Assembly (NCBI RefSeq): GCF_002355475.1
Contig: NZ_AP014862.1
Coordinates: 1,426,001 to 1,490,000, forward strand
Source: Pseudomonas furukawaii
GTDB lineage: Bacteria > Pseudomonadota > Gammaproteobacteria > Pseudomonadales > Pseudomonadaceae
Length of the DNA: 64,000 bases
Direction of reading: 5' to 3'
Position 1 is the stretch's first letter, and every line of letters starts with the position of its first letter. A program made the translations under genes and the position numbers. This document shows, in pieces, positions 53,272 through 64,000 of this stretch. The notes under the pieces are model-generated. The model ran no database searches and was not told where the DNA came from. It saw only the letters and a list, made by a program, of their open reading frames with translations.

Positions 53272-54765
53272 ATGAGTGTGAGTAACCCGACACTGATCAC
53301 CTTCGTGGTCTACATCGCGGCCATGGTGCTGATCGGCTTCTATGCCTATCGCTCCACCAACAACCTTTCCGACTACATCCTGGGTGGCCGTAGCCTCGGC
53401 AGCTTCGTGACCGCGCTGTCCGCCGGCGCCTCCGACATGAGCGGCTGGCTGCTCATGGGCCTGCCGGGTGCCGTCTACCTCTCCGGTCTCTCCGAAAGCT
53501 GGATCGCCATTGGTCTCATCGTCGGTGCCTACCTCAACTGGCTGTTCGTCGCCGGCCGCCTGCGCGTGCAGACGGAGCACAACGGCAACGCCCTGACCCT
53601 GCCGGACTACTTCACCAACCGCTTCGAAGACAACAGCCGCATCCTGCGCATCTTCTCCGCCGTGGTGATCCTGGTGTTCTTCACCATCTACTGCGCTTCC
53701 GGCATCGTCGCCGGTGCCCGCCTGTTCGAGAGCACCTTTGGCATCTCCTACGAGACCGCCCTCTGGGCCGGGGCCGCCGCCACCATCTGCTACACCTTCG
53801 TCGGTGGCTTCCTGGCGGTGAGCTGGACCGATACCGTCCAGGCCAGCCTGATGATCTTCGCCCTGATCCTCACCCCCATCATCGTGATGATCGCCACCGG
53901 CGGCGTGGATCCGACCTTCATGGCCATCGAAATGAAGGACGCCACCAACTTCGACATGCTCAAGGGCGCCACTTTCATCGGTGTGATCTCCCTCCTGGCC
54001 TGGGGCCTGGGCTACTTCGGCCAGCCGCACATCCTGGCCCGCTTCATGGCCGCCGACTCCGTCAAGTCCATCCCCAACGCCCGTCGCATCTCCATGGCCT
54101 GGATGATCTTCTGCCTGGGCGGCGCCGTGGCCGTGGGCTTCTTCGGCATCGCCTACTTCTCCGCCCATCCGGAGCAGGCCGGCGCCGTGGGTGAGAACCC
54201 CGAGCGCGTGTTCATCGAACTGGCCAAGATCCTCTTCAACCCCTGGGTCGCCGGTGTGCTGCTGTCCGCCATCCTGGCGGCCGTGATGTCCACCCTGAGC
54301 TGCCAGTTGCTGGTGTGCTCCAGCGCCCTGACCGAAGACTTCTACAAGGCCTTCTTCCGCAAGAACGCCAGCCAGGTCGAGTTGGTGTGGGTCGGCCGCG
54401 CCATGGTGCTGCTGGTGGCCGTCATCGCCATCGCCATCGCCTCCAACCCGGACAGCAAGGTGCTGGGCCTGGTGTCCTACGCCTGGGCCGGCTTCGGTGC
54501 CGCCTTCGGCCCGGTCGTGATCCTGTCCCTGCTGTGGAAGGGCATGACCCGTAACGGTGCCCTGGCCGGCATGGTCCTCGGTGCCGTCACCGTGGTGCTG
54601 TGGAAGAACTTCTTCGGCTGGACCGGCCTCTACGAGATCGTTCCCGGCTTCATCCTCTGCACCCTGGGCATCCTGATCTTCAGCCGCGTCGGCAATGGCC
54701 CGTCCGCCGCCATGCTCAAGCGCTTCGACGAAGCCGAGAAGGAATACCAGGACGCGCACATCTGA
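53272..54765 (+). CDS. putP: sodium/proline symporter
   Basis: This 497-residue transporter has 13 predicted membrane helices. Na+-binding Asp55 is conserved in LSAGASDMSGWLLMGLPGAV; further family segments are YILGGRSLGSFVTALSAG and WGLGYFGQPHILARFMAADS. It imports L-proline with Na+. The ATG at 53272 has GGGGAG upstream. A perfect terminator follows the gene. Confidence 0.95.
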   Translation: MSVSNPTLITFVVYIAAMVLIGFYAYRSTNNLSDYILGGRSLGSFVTALSAGASDMSGWLLMGLPGAVYLSGLSESWIAIGLIVGAYLNWLFVAGRLRVQTEHNGNALTLPDYFTNRFEDNSRILRIFSAVVILVFFTIYCASGIVAGARLFESTFGISYETALWAGAAATICYTFVGGFLAVSWTDTVQASLMIFALILTPIIVMIATGGVDPTFMAIEMKDATNFDMLKGATFIGVISLLAWGLGYFGQPHILARFMAADSVKSIPNARRISMAWMIFCLGGAVAVGFFGIAYFSAHPEQAGAVGENPERVFIELAKILFNPWVAGVLLSAILAAVMSTLSCQLLVCSSALTEDFYKAFFRKNASQVELVWVGRAMVLLVAVIAIAIASNPDSKVLGLVSYAWAGFGAAFGPVVILSLLWKGMTRNGALAGMVLGAVTVVLWKNFFGWTGLYEIVPGFILCTLGILIFSRVGNGPSAAMLKRFDEAEKEYQDAHI

Positions 54766-54848
54766 GTTCTGTGCGGCGCGCGGCTGGTCGTCCGTGTGCC
54801 GTCATCCGGGAATTCCCGGGCTCTCACCTACGACCCGATAGTGCTTCA

Positions 54849-54884
54849 CCGGCCCATGTCCCCGACATGGGCCGGTTTTTTTTT
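54849..54884 (+). terminator. rho-independent terminator after putP
   Basis: A perfect 12-bp stem CCGGCCCATGTC (54849-54860), loop CCC, GACATGGGCCGG (54864-54875), is followed by nine T residues. Confidence 0.95.
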
Positions 54885-54921
54885 GCCTGAATGGCAGCAC
54901 GGCGCCCGCATGCCCGGGCGC

Positions 54922-54959
54922 TTCGACCATAGTCCGTGTTTGGTAAGACCATGGTCGAA
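54922..54959. promoter_or_regulatory. 9-bp inverted repeat upstream of acsA
   Basis: TTCGACCAT (54922-54930) and ATGGTCGAA (54951-54959) are exact inverted repeats 20 bp apart, about 70 bp before acsA, with an inner TGGT/ACCA pair (54941-54951). It resembles an operator; a LuxR-type acetate regulator (ErdR/CrbR) is one candidate. Confidence 0.45.
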
Positions 54960-54997
54960 TGGCCCTACGAAAGGGTGGGGGATACAAAAGGCGCCAT

Positions 54998-55008
54998 ACA
55001 AAAACAAC
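54998..55008 (+). promoter_or_regulatory. candidate Hfq/Crc (CA) motif in the acsA leader
   Basis: ACAAAAACAAC lies just before the SD (GAGGTAAG) of acsA. The A-rich pattern and placement fit catabolite control of acetate use. Confidence 0.5.
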
Positions 55009-55029
55009 TACCCACCGAGGTAAGACCCC

Positions 55030-56985
<1,956 letters not shown>

Positions 56986-57000
56986 CCGGCTCCCGCCGCA

Positions 57001-57036
57001 AACCCCGCCCCGGCCACAAGCCGGGGCGGGGTTTTG
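57001..57036 (+). terminator. rho-independent terminator after acsA
   Basis: A 14-bp stem AACCCCGCCCCGGC (57001-57014), loop CACAA, GCCGGGGCGGGGTT (57020-57033), ends in a short T-run. Confidence 0.9.
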
Positions 57037-57337
57037 CATTTTCTGGAACCCTTCGGCGGTAGGCGCTCGCCAATTGCCGATTCCCTATCGGTTTTTCAGC
57101 GCGCGCCCCGCATCCCGTAACACACCGGGTTACGGTGCGCACCGATCTGGTTCCATTGGGAACGTTCTGGTCGCTCCTGGTGCGATTTCGACAGCCTTCG
57201 CAACAAGGCGGAGTCGGGCAGGTCGCGCAATAGCTGGGCTCTGGCTTTTATGGCGCGGTAATTGCTGTTGTTTAAGGTTTGATAATTGATTCTCCCGGCA
57301 CTTTTCCCTGTGCCTGTCAATCCTCTTTCGCCCCCTC
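57037..57337. other. intergenic region between acsA and aotJ, part without assigned features
   Basis: About 300 bp of the 552-bp gap. Short frames occur on both strands but none has an SD or recognisable motif. The ArgR-type sites and the aotJ promoter region follow at 57338 onward. I see nothing else to annotate here. Confidence 0.5.
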
Positions 57338-57374
57338 TCCGACGCTTCTGTAATTTGTTGTCGCATTGAAGAAA
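57338..57374. promoter_or_regulatory. candidate ArgR binding site before aotJ
   Basis: TGTCGCATTGAAGAAA (57359-57374) matches the P. aeruginosa ArgR half-site TGTCGC-N8-AA. A weaker match 21 bp upstream (57338-57353, ending GTAA) would complete the tandem half-site arrangement. It lies about 165 bp before aotJ. Confidence 0.6.
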
Positions 57375-57537
57375 TATCGACTTAAGGGCTGTGGCTAGAA
57401 TGCCGCACACCCAGTCGGAGCCTTTTGCCTACGGCCGCCAGCCGGCAAAGACGACGACTCTTTCTAAAATTCGTGGACCGTCTGGGCAAAATCTCACGCT
57501 GCCGACAGAAGCCATTCCCCTTTGAAGGAGTCAGAAC

Positions 57538-58320
57538 ATGAAAAAGATCGCTCTCCTCGGCGCCATGGCGCTGTCCCTGCTGTCCCCCCTGGTCGCCATC
57601 GCCGATGATGCCAAGCCCCTGCGCATCGGTATCGAAGCGGCCTACCCGCCCTTCGCCTTCAAGACCCCCGACGGCAAGATCACCGGCTTCGACTACGACA
57701 TCGGCAACGCCCTGTGCGAAGAGATGAAAGTGGAGTGCAAGTGGATCGAGCAGGAGTTCGATGGGCTGATTCCGGCCCTGAAGGTGCGCAAGTTCGACGC
57801 GGTGCTGTCGTCCATGACCATCACCGAGGAGCGCCTGAAGTCCGTGGATTTCACCGGCAAGTACTACCACACGCCGGCGCGCCTCGCGATGAAGGAAGGC
57901 AGCGTGATCAATGACCCGCTGACCGACCTCAAGGGCAAGAAAGTCGGCGTGCAGCGTGCCTCCATCTACGATCGCTACGCGACCGAGGTGTTCGCACCGG
58001 CCGGCGTGGAAGTGGTGCGCTACAGCTCCCAGAACGAGATCTTCCTGGACATGGCGGCCGGTCGCCTGGACGCCACACTGGCGGACGTGGTGAACATCGA
58101 CGACGGCTTCCTCAAGACCGACGCCGGCAAGGGCTTCGCGCTGGTGGGTCCGGCCTTCACCGAGAAGAAATACTTCGGCGAAGGCGCCGGCATCGCCGTG
58201 CGCAAGGGTGACAAGGCCCTGGCCGAGAAGATCAACGCCGCCATCGCCGCCATCCGTGCCAATGGCAAGTACAAGGCCGTACAGGACAAGTACTTCGCCT
58301 TCGACGTCTACGGCGAGTAA
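57538..58320 (+). CDS. aotJ: arginine/ornithine-binding periplasmic protein AotJ
   Basis: This 260-residue protein has a signal peptide ([20 protein letters not shown]) and GAAGGAG SD before ATG 57538. The family-3 amino-acid-binding pattern is [40 protein letters not shown] and [20 protein letters not shown]. It captures arginine and ornithine for AotQMP. An attenuator hairpin separates it from aotQ, allowing more binding protein than permease. Confidence 0.95.
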   Translation: MKKIALLGAMALSLLSPLVAIADDAKPLRIGIEAAYPPFAFKTPDGKITGFDYDIGNALCEEMKVECKWIEQEFDGLIPALKVRKFDAVLSSMTITEERLKSVDFTGKYYHTPARLAMKEGSVINDPLTDLKGKKVGVQRASIYDRYATEVFAPAGVEVVRYSSQNEIFLDMAAGRLDATLADVVNIDDGFLKTDAGKGFALVGPAFTEKKYFGEGAGIAVRKGDKALAEKINAAIAAIRANGKYKAVQDKYFAFDVYGE

Positions 58321-58333
58321 TCGCTTTTCTCCG

Positions 58334-58374
58334 AAAGTGGCACAAACTCAAATCTGCGGTTTGTGCCACTTTTT
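58334..58374 (+). terminator. attenuator/terminator hairpin between aotJ and aotQ
   Basis: A 14-bp stem AAAGTGGCACAAAC (58334-58347) and GTTTGTGCCACTTT (58359-58372) is followed by a T-run. It sits just after the binding-protein gene and before the permease genes. Confidence 0.9.
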
Positions 58375-58428
58375 CGTTGTGGCGGTGCCGTCCGGTGCAT
58401 TCCGGCGCGCTGCATGAGGATCTGAACC

Positions 58429-59118
58429 ATGCTCAACGGCTACGGCTCGACCATTCTCGAGGGTGCCTGGCTCACCCTGCTGCTGGCCCTTTCGTCGATC
58501 TCCCTGGCGGTGTTCCTGGGTCTCCTGGGGGCTGCCTTCCGGCTTTCGCCCATCAAGTGGGTGTCGCTGCTCGGCGAGGCCTACGCCACGGTGATCCGCG
58601 GCATTCCCGACCTGGTGCTGATCCTGCTGATCTTCTACGGCGGCCAGCAACTGGTGAACGTCGTCGCGCCGATGGTGGGCTACGAGGACTACATCGACCT
58701 CGACCCCTTCTGGTCGGGCGTCTTCACCCTGGGCTTCATCTTCGGCGCCTACCTGTCCGAGACCTTCCGTGGCGCCTTCATGGCGATCCCGAAGGGGCAG
58801 GGCGAGGCGGGCCTGGCCTATGGCATGAGCCACACCAAGGTGTTCTTCCGCATCCTGGTGCCGCAGATGATCCGCCTGGCGATTCCCGGTTTCACCAACA
58901 ACTGGCTGGTGCTGACCAAGGCCACCGCGCTGATTTCGGTGGTGGGCCTGCAGGACATGATGTTCAAGGCCAAGAGCGCAGCGGATGCCACCCGTGAACC
59001 CTTCACCTTCTATCTCGCGGTCGCCGCGCTCTACCTGGTGCTGACCAGCGTCTCCCTGCTGGCGCTGCGTTACCTGGAGCGTCGTTACTCGGCGGGCATC
59101 AAGGCGGCTGAACTATGA
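58429..59118 (+). CDS. aotQ: arginine/ornithine ABC transporter permease AotQ
   Basis: This 229-residue permease has about five membrane helices. The amino-acid permease EAA loop is EAGLAYGMSHTKVFFRILVP and the N-terminal region MLNGYGSTILEGAWLTLLLA is typical of the HisMQ family. It forms the channel with AotM. It overlaps aotM by 4 bp (ATGA). Confidence 0.95.
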   Translation: MLNGYGSTILEGAWLTLLLALSSISLAVFLGLLGAAFRLSPIKWVSLLGEAYATVIRGIPDLVLILLIFYGGQQLVNVVAPMVGYEDYIDLDPFWSGVFTLGFIFGAYLSETFRGAFMAIPKGQGEAGLAYGMSHTKVFFRILVPQMIRLAIPGFTNNWLVLTKATALISVVGLQDMMFKAKSAADATREPFTFYLAVAALYLVLTSVSLLALRYLERRYSAGIKAAEL

Positions 59119-59813
59119 TCTTCGACTACAACGTGATCTGGGAGAACCTGCCCCTCTACTTCAGCGGCGTGCTGGTCACCCTCAAGCTCCTGCTCATTTC
59201 CCTGGCCCTGGGCCTGACGGCGGCGGTGCCGCTGGCGCTGATGCGGGTGTCCAAGCAGCCCTGGGTGAACTTCCCGGCCTGGCTCTACACCTACGTCATC
59301 CGTGGCACCCCGATGCTGGTGCAGCTGTTCCTGATCTACTACGGGCTGGCCCAGTTCGAGGCCGTGCGCGAGAGCGCCTTCTGGCCCTACCTGTCCAATG
59401 CCACCTTCTGCGCCTGCCTGGCGTTCGCCATCAACACCAGCGCCTACACCGCGGAAATCCTCGCGGGCAGCATCAAGGCGACGCCTCACGGCGAGATCGA
59501 GGCGGCCAAGGCGATGGGCATGTCACGGGCCAAGCTCTATCGCCGCATCCTGCTGCCCTCGGCGCTGCGCCGCGCGCTGCCGCAGTACAGCAACGAAGTC
59601 ATCATGATGCTGCACACCACCAGCCTGGCCTCCATCGTCACCCTGGTGGACATCACCGGCGCGGCGCGCACCGTGAACTCGCAGTATTACCTGCCGTTCG
59701 AGGCGTTCATCACCGCCGGCGCGTTCTACCTGTGCCTGACCTTCATCCTGGTGCGCCTGTTCAAGGCCGCCGAACGTCGCTGGCTGGCCTACCTGGCCCC
59801 GCGCAAGGCCTGA
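59115..59813 (+). CDS. aotM: arginine/ornithine ABC transporter permease AotM
   Basis: This 232-residue permease (MIFDYNVIWENLPLYFSGVL) carries the EAA loop EIEAAKAMGMSRAKLYRRIL and the motif TYVIRGTPMLVQLFLIYYGL of the HisMQ family. It pairs with AotQ and is translationally coupled to it. aotO begins 4 bp downstream. Confidence 0.95.
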   Translation: MIFDYNVIWENLPLYFSGVLVTLKLLLISLALGLTAAVPLALMRVSKQPWVNFPAWLYTYVIRGTPMLVQLFLIYYGLAQFEAVRESAFWPYLSNATFCACLAFAINTSAYTAEILAGSIKATPHGEIEAAKAMGMSRAKLYRRILLPSALRRALPQYSNEVIMMLHTTSLASIVTLVDITGAARTVNSQYYLPFEAFITAGAFYLCLTFILVRLFKAAERRWLAYLAPRKA

Positions 59814-59817
59814 CGCC

Positions 59818-60930
59818 ATGGAACGAATCGATCACGACCTGCCCTGGTCCGCCCCGGGCACCCGTCGCCAGTTGAGCGTCTTTCGCTTCGGGGCGGGCGA
59901 GCGCAAGGCTTATATCCAGGCATCTCTGCACGCCGACGAGCTGCCGGGCATGCGCGTCGCCGTCGAACTCAAGCGTCGTCTGGCCGAGCTGGAAGGGCAG
60001 GGGCGCCTGACCGGCCGTATCGAGCTGGTGCCGGTGGCCAACCCCATCGGCCTCGGCCAGATGTTCCAGGCCACCAGCCAGGGGCGCTTCGAACTGGGCA
60101 GTGGCAAGAACTTCAACCGTGACTTCGCCGACCTGGCGCAACTGGTCGAGCCTGCCGTGGCAGGGCGGTTGGGGGGAGATGGCGACGCCAACGTGCGGAC
60201 GATCCGCAACGCGATGCTCGCCGCGCTGGATGAGCTGCCTCCCGCGGGTTCCGAACTGCAGGGCCTGCAGCGGCTGTTGCTTCGACATGCCTGTGATGCG
60301 GACCTGGTACTCGATCTGCATTGCGACTTCGATGCGGTCGTGCACCTGTACATGATTCCGCAGCAGGCGGAGACCTTCATGGATCTGGCCGCGCGCCTGG
60401 GCGCGGGGGCCGTCCTGGTGGCCGAGGATACCGGCGGCAGCTCGTTCGACGAGGCCTGTTCGATGGCCTGGCTACGACTGTCCAGGCGGTTTCCCGAAGC
60501 CGCCGTGCCGCTGGCGTGCCAGGCGGCGACGGTGGAGCTGGGCGGAATGCCGGATACCGAGCGCGAGCGCGCCGAGGCCAGCGCCGAAAGCGTCCTCGCC
60601 TTTCTCGCCCGTCGTGGCCTGATCGATGGCGATTGGCCGCCGGCTCCCGCCCTCGGTTGCGAGGCGACCCCTTTCGCCGGTGCCCAATACGCCTACCCGC
60701 CCCACGCGGGGGTGGTCAGTTTCCTCCAGCCGGTTGGTGCGCACGTCGAGGTGGGTGATCCGCTGTTCGAAGTCATTGATCCGCTCGAGGATCGCCATAG
60801 CGTCGTCCACGCCTCCACTTCCGGCGTGCTGTATGTGCGTGAGCGCCTGCGCTTCGCGCAACCTGGACTGTGGCTGGCCAAGGTGGCCGGCCGTGAACCC
60901 ATTCGTCAGGGTCGCCTGCTGAGCGACTGA
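59818..60930 (+). CDS. aotO: AotO, succinylglutamate desuccinylase/aspartoacylase family protein
   Basis: This 370-residue protein has the zinc carboxypeptidase-like motifs IQASLHADELPGMRVAVEL (His and Glu ligands) and LVLDLHCDFDAVVHLYM (His ligand) of the AstE/AspA family. It lies inside the transport operon between the permease and ATPase genes. It may deacylate an N-acylated arginine or ornithine derivative brought in by the transporter, but its substrate is not established. The metal ligands are intact. Confidence 0.85.
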   Translation: MERIDHDLPWSAPGTRRQLSVFRFGAGERKAYIQASLHADELPGMRVAVELKRRLAELEGQGRLTGRIELVPVANPIGLGQMFQATSQGRFELGSGKNFNRDFADLAQLVEPAVAGRLGGDGDANVRTIRNAMLAALDELPPAGSELQGLQRLLLRHACDADLVLDLHCDFDAVVHLYMIPQQAETFMDLAARLGAGAVLVAEDTGGSSFDEACSMAWLRLSRRFPEAAVPLACQAATVELGGMPDTERERAEASAESVLAFLARRGLIDGDWPPAPALGCEATPFAGAQYAYPPHAGVVSFLQPVGAHVEVGDPLFEVIDPLEDRHSVVHASTSGVLYVRERLRFAQPGLWLAKVAGREPIRQGRLLSD

Positions 60931-60949
60931 GCCAAACGAGAGCGAAACC

Positions 60950-61714
60950 ATGTACAAACTCGAAGTTCAGGACCTGCACAAGCGCTATGGCAGCCACGAG
61001 GTGCTCAAGGGCGTGTCCCTGGCCGCCAAGGCCGGCGACGTCATCAGCATCATCGGCTCGAGCGGCTCGGGCAAGAGCACCTTCCTGCGCTGCATCAACA
61101 TGCTGGAGCAGCCCCACGGCGGCAAGATCCTGCTCAATGGCGAGGAGCTCAAGCTGGTGGCGAACAAGGACGGCGGCCTGAAGGCGGCCGATCCCCGGCA
61201 GTTGCAGCGCATGCGCTCGCGCCTGGCCATGGTGTTCCAGCACTTCAACCTCTGGTCCCACATGAGCGCCCTGGAGAACGTCATCGAGGCGCCCGTGCAT
61301 GTGCTGGGCGTACCGAAGAAGGAAGCCATCGAAAAGGCCGAGCATTACCTGGCCAAGGTCGGCGTGGCCCATCGCAAGGATGCCTACCCGGCGCACATGT
61401 CCGGGGGGGAGCAGCAGCGCGTCGCCATCGCCCGTGCCCTGGCCATGGAACCGGAAGTGATGCTGTTCGACGAGCCCACCTCGGCCCTCGATCCGGAGCT
61501 GGTGGGTGAGGTGCTCAAGGTGATGAAGGACCTGGCCGTGGAGGGGCGCACCATGGTGGTGGTGACCCACGAGATGGGGTTCGCCCGCGAGGTCTCCAAC
61601 CAGCTGGTGTTCCTTCACAAGGGGCTGGTGGAAGAGCGCGGCTGCCCGAAAGAGGTGCTGGCCAATCCGCAGTCCGAACGTCTCCAGCAGTTCCTTTCCG
61701 GCAGCCTGAAGTGA
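60950..61714 (+). CDS. aotP: arginine/ornithine ABC transporter ATPase AotP
   Basis: This 254-residue ATPase has Walker [21 protein letters not shown], signature [15 protein letters not shown] and Walker [17 protein letters not shown]. Other segments ([21 protein letters not shown]-loop) match the polar amino-acid ATPase group. It drives AotJQM. A small stem CGTGGCGG/CCGCCACG follows at about 61720-61755 before argR. Confidence 0.96.
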   Translation: MYKLEVQDLHKRYGSHEVLKGVSLAAKAGDVISIIGSSGSGKSTFLRCINMLEQPHGGKILLNGEELKLVANKDGGLKAADPRQLQRMRSRLAMVFQHFNLWSHMSALENVIEAPVHVLGVPKKEAIEKAEHYLAKVGVAHRKDAYPAHMSGGEQQRVAIARALAMEPEVMLFDEPTSALDPELVGEVLKVMKDLAVEGRTMVVVTHEMGFAREVSNQLVFLHKGLVEERGCPKEVLANPQSERLQQFLSGSLK

Positions 61715-61810
61715 TGCCCGACGTGGCGGTCTTCCAGGCCGCCACGCCGCGTCGATCAGGGCGTTCGCCTTGTCCCTTTCCTTTCTCCGGGGTCTGCTAA
61801 GCTGCCTGCC

Positions 61811-62797
61811 ATGACTGCCCATCGAATCGCTTTTCTCCTCTGGCCCGGCACCAAGGCGCTGACCCTGGCCCTGGCGGAGGAAGCCCTGCGGGTCGCCCAG
61901 CGACTGCATCCTGAAGTGGTATACGAGATGTCCTTCCTCCAGGCGGAGCCGGCCGCGGAAGGCGCCTGGCGCCTGCCCGGTGAGGCCTGGTCCGGCAAGC
62001 TGGAGGGCCAGCAGCGGCTGTTCCTGGTGGCCGACGAACCGCCGACGCAGGTTTCCCCGGCGCTGGCCGGCGCCATCAAGCAACTGGTGCGCACCGGCTG
62101 CGTAGTGGGTGCCTTGTCCGCCGGTGTCTACCCGCTGGCGTACCTGGGGCTGCTGGATGGCTATCGCGCCGCCGTGCACTGGCGCTGGCAGGACGACTTC
62201 ACCGAGCGTTTCCCCAAGGTGATCGCCACCAGCCACCTGTTCGACTGGGACCGAGATCGCCTCACCGCCTGCGGGGGGCTGGCGGTGCTGGACCTGCTGC
62301 TGGCGGTGCTGGCCCGCGACCACGGCGCCGAGCTGGCGGGCGCGGTGTCCGAAGAGCTGGTGGTGGAGCGCATCCGCGAAGGGGGTGAGCGTCAGCGCAT
62401 TCCGTTGCAGAACCGCCTCGGTTCCAGCCATCCGAAGCTCACCCAGGCGGTGCTGCTGATGGAGGCCAATATCGAGGAGCCGCTGACCACCGACGAGATC
62501 GCCCAGCACGTCTGTGTGTCCCGCCGCCAGCTGGAGCGGATCTTCAAGCAGTACCTGAACCGCGTGCCCAGCCAGTACTACCTGGAGCTGCGCCTGAACA
62601 AGGCCCGGCAGATGCTCATGCAGACCAGCAAGTCGATCATCCAGATCGGCCTGTCCTGTGGCTTCTCTTCCGGCCCGCACTTCTCCAGCGCCTACCGCAA
62701 CTTCTTCGGCGTCACCCCTCGCGAAGACCGCAACCAGCGCCGCGGCGCCAGTCCCTTCGAGCCCCAGCAGCCGGCCGCAGTGGCTGAGCGGGGCTGA
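61811..62797 (+). CDS. argR: AraC-family arginine regulator ArgR
   Basis: This 328-residue regulator has an N-terminal DJ-1/PfpI-type (GATase-like) domain (IAFLLWPGTKALTLALAEEA, VVGALSAGVYPLAYLGLLDG) and a C-terminal AraC domain (LTTDEIAQHVCVSRRQLERI, IIQIGLSCGFSSGPHFSSAY). In P. aeruginosa ArgR activates the aot and aru operons and represses biosynthetic genes with arginine. ArgR-type sites precede aotJ and aruC here. It starts 96 bp after aotP and could be co-transcribed with it. Confidence 0.94.
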   Translation: MTAHRIAFLLWPGTKALTLALAEEALRVAQRLHPEVVYEMSFLQAEPAAEGAWRLPGEAWSGKLEGQQRLFLVADEPPTQVSPALAGAIKQLVRTGCVVGALSAGVYPLAYLGLLDGYRAAVHWRWQDDFTERFPKVIATSHLFDWDRDRLTACGGLAVLDLLLAVLARDHGAELAGAVSEELVVERIREGGERQRIPLQNRLGSSHPKLTQAVLLMEANIEEPLTTDEIAQHVCVSRRQLERIFKQYLNRVPSQYYLELRLNKARQMLMQTSKSIIQIGLSCGFSSGPHFSSAYRNFFGVTPREDRNQRRGASPFEPQQPAAVAERG

Positions 62798-63000
62798 AAA
62801 TCCCCTCCTGATACCCGCTCCGATAACCCGTCACAGGCTGGACCTGGTGCCGGACGTGGTGCGCATCCAGCGCACCCTGCAACCGGTTCCGGCGGGCCTT
62901 CGCGAATGCAGATACCCGCCAGTCACCCTGTGGAGAAATTTTCCACGGCGGTGCGTGGTGGTGGCGATCACCGTTTAAACTGCGCCTTCCCGACGCTTTC
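62798..63000. other. argR-aruC intergenic region, upstream half
   Basis: The 333-bp gap between argR and aruC shows no coding potential in this part. The second half has two ArgR-type sites at 63001 and 63052. A short GGGG/CCCC hairpin near 62790-62805 might terminate argR but lacks a T-run. Confidence 0.5.
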
Positions 63001-63016
63001 TGTCGCATTTCCGTAA
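63001..63016. promoter_or_regulatory. ArgR half-site before aruC (distal)
   Basis: TGTCGCATTTCCGTAA is an exact match to TGTCGC-N8-AA, about 115 bp before the aruC start. Confidence 0.65.
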
Positions 63017-63051
63017 GCGCCGGTTTTCGCGGGGTTGGCGCTGTAAGAAGT

Positions 63052-63067
63052 TGTCGCATGGCGGCAA
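63052..63067. promoter_or_regulatory. ArgR half-site before aruC (proximal)
   Basis: TGTCGCATGGCGGCAA is a second exact match to TGTCGC-N8-AA, 51 bp after the first start and about 64 bp before aruC. Confidence 0.65.
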
Positions 63068-63079
63068 TGCCAACCCTGA

Positions 63080-64000
<921 letters not shown>

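Noticed and set aside
57096-57410. Short minus-strand frames between acsA and aotJ
   Set aside because: They lack SDs and recognisable content, and overlap the aotJ control region.

Overview
The window is a 64 kb stretch of a GC-rich gammaproteobacterial chromosome, almost certainly a Pseudomonas sensu lato of the P. aeruginosa/P. resinovorans side. The evidence is the algU-mucA-mucB-mucD cluster, the lap-type adhesin secretion genes, the opdH-tctCBA-tctDE locus, and a gene order that (from memory) follows P. aeruginosa PAO1 PA0743 to PA0783 and then PA0887 to PA0895. Coding density is high. I see no rRNA, tRNA, CRISPR array, transposase or prophage.

Layout. 1-10.7 kb: the N-terminal 1788 codons of a giant repeat-rich surface adhesin (minus strand, running off the left edge) with a LapG-type TAAG site, divergent from its type I secretion system (lapE, lapB, lapC). 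10.8-17.5 kb: a five-gene minus-strand operon for branched-chain acyl-CoA (valine-type) catabolism with a divergent AraC regulator. 17.5-21.2 kb: an HDOD protein, uracil-DNA glycosylase, a DUF6279 lipoprotein and an AbrB-type membrane protein. 21.2-27.8 kb: tripartite tricarboxylate transporter (tctCBA) with porin opdH and divergent two-component system tctDE. 27.8-32.9 kb: a lone periplasmic solute-binding protein, a second HDOD protein, ygfZ, sdhE-ygfX and nadB. 33.2-43.3 kb: envelope-stress and housekeeping genes (algU, mucA, mucB, mucD, lepA, lepB, a DUF4845 gene, rnc, era, recO, pdxJ). 43.4-49.5 kb: cmoAB, three small envelope proteins (unknown lipoprotein, YhhN, chagasin-type inhibitor) and a second Lon-type protease (asrA). 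49.6-54.8 kb: pruR, a zinc-type TonB receptor, a 57-codon small ORF and putP, with putA missing from this position. 54.8-64 kb: acsA, the arginine/ornithine transport operon aotJQMOP, argR, and the first 290 codons of aruC.

Regulation visible in the DNA. There are two AlgU-type promoters before algU. Candidate AraC-family operators, each a pair of direct repeats phased at 21 bp, lie before the mms-like regulator and downstream of the pruR/znuD pair. ArgR-type sites precede aotJ and aruC, and a Zur-like palindrome precedes the zinc receptor. A Vfr/CRP-like site and a 14-bp palindrome lie between the adhesin and its exporter. A/C-rich Hfq/Crc-type motifs lie in the leaders of opdH, tctC, putP and acsA (and possibly mmsA). 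Together they suggest a catabolite-repressed suite for citrate/aconitate, proline, acetate and valine use.

I did not find a clearly new multi-gene system. The least explained parts are the SD-bearing small ORF between the zinc receptor and putP, the unknown lipoprotein at 45.2-45.8 kb, and several candidate operators. Gene-order comparisons are from memory and were not checked by search.
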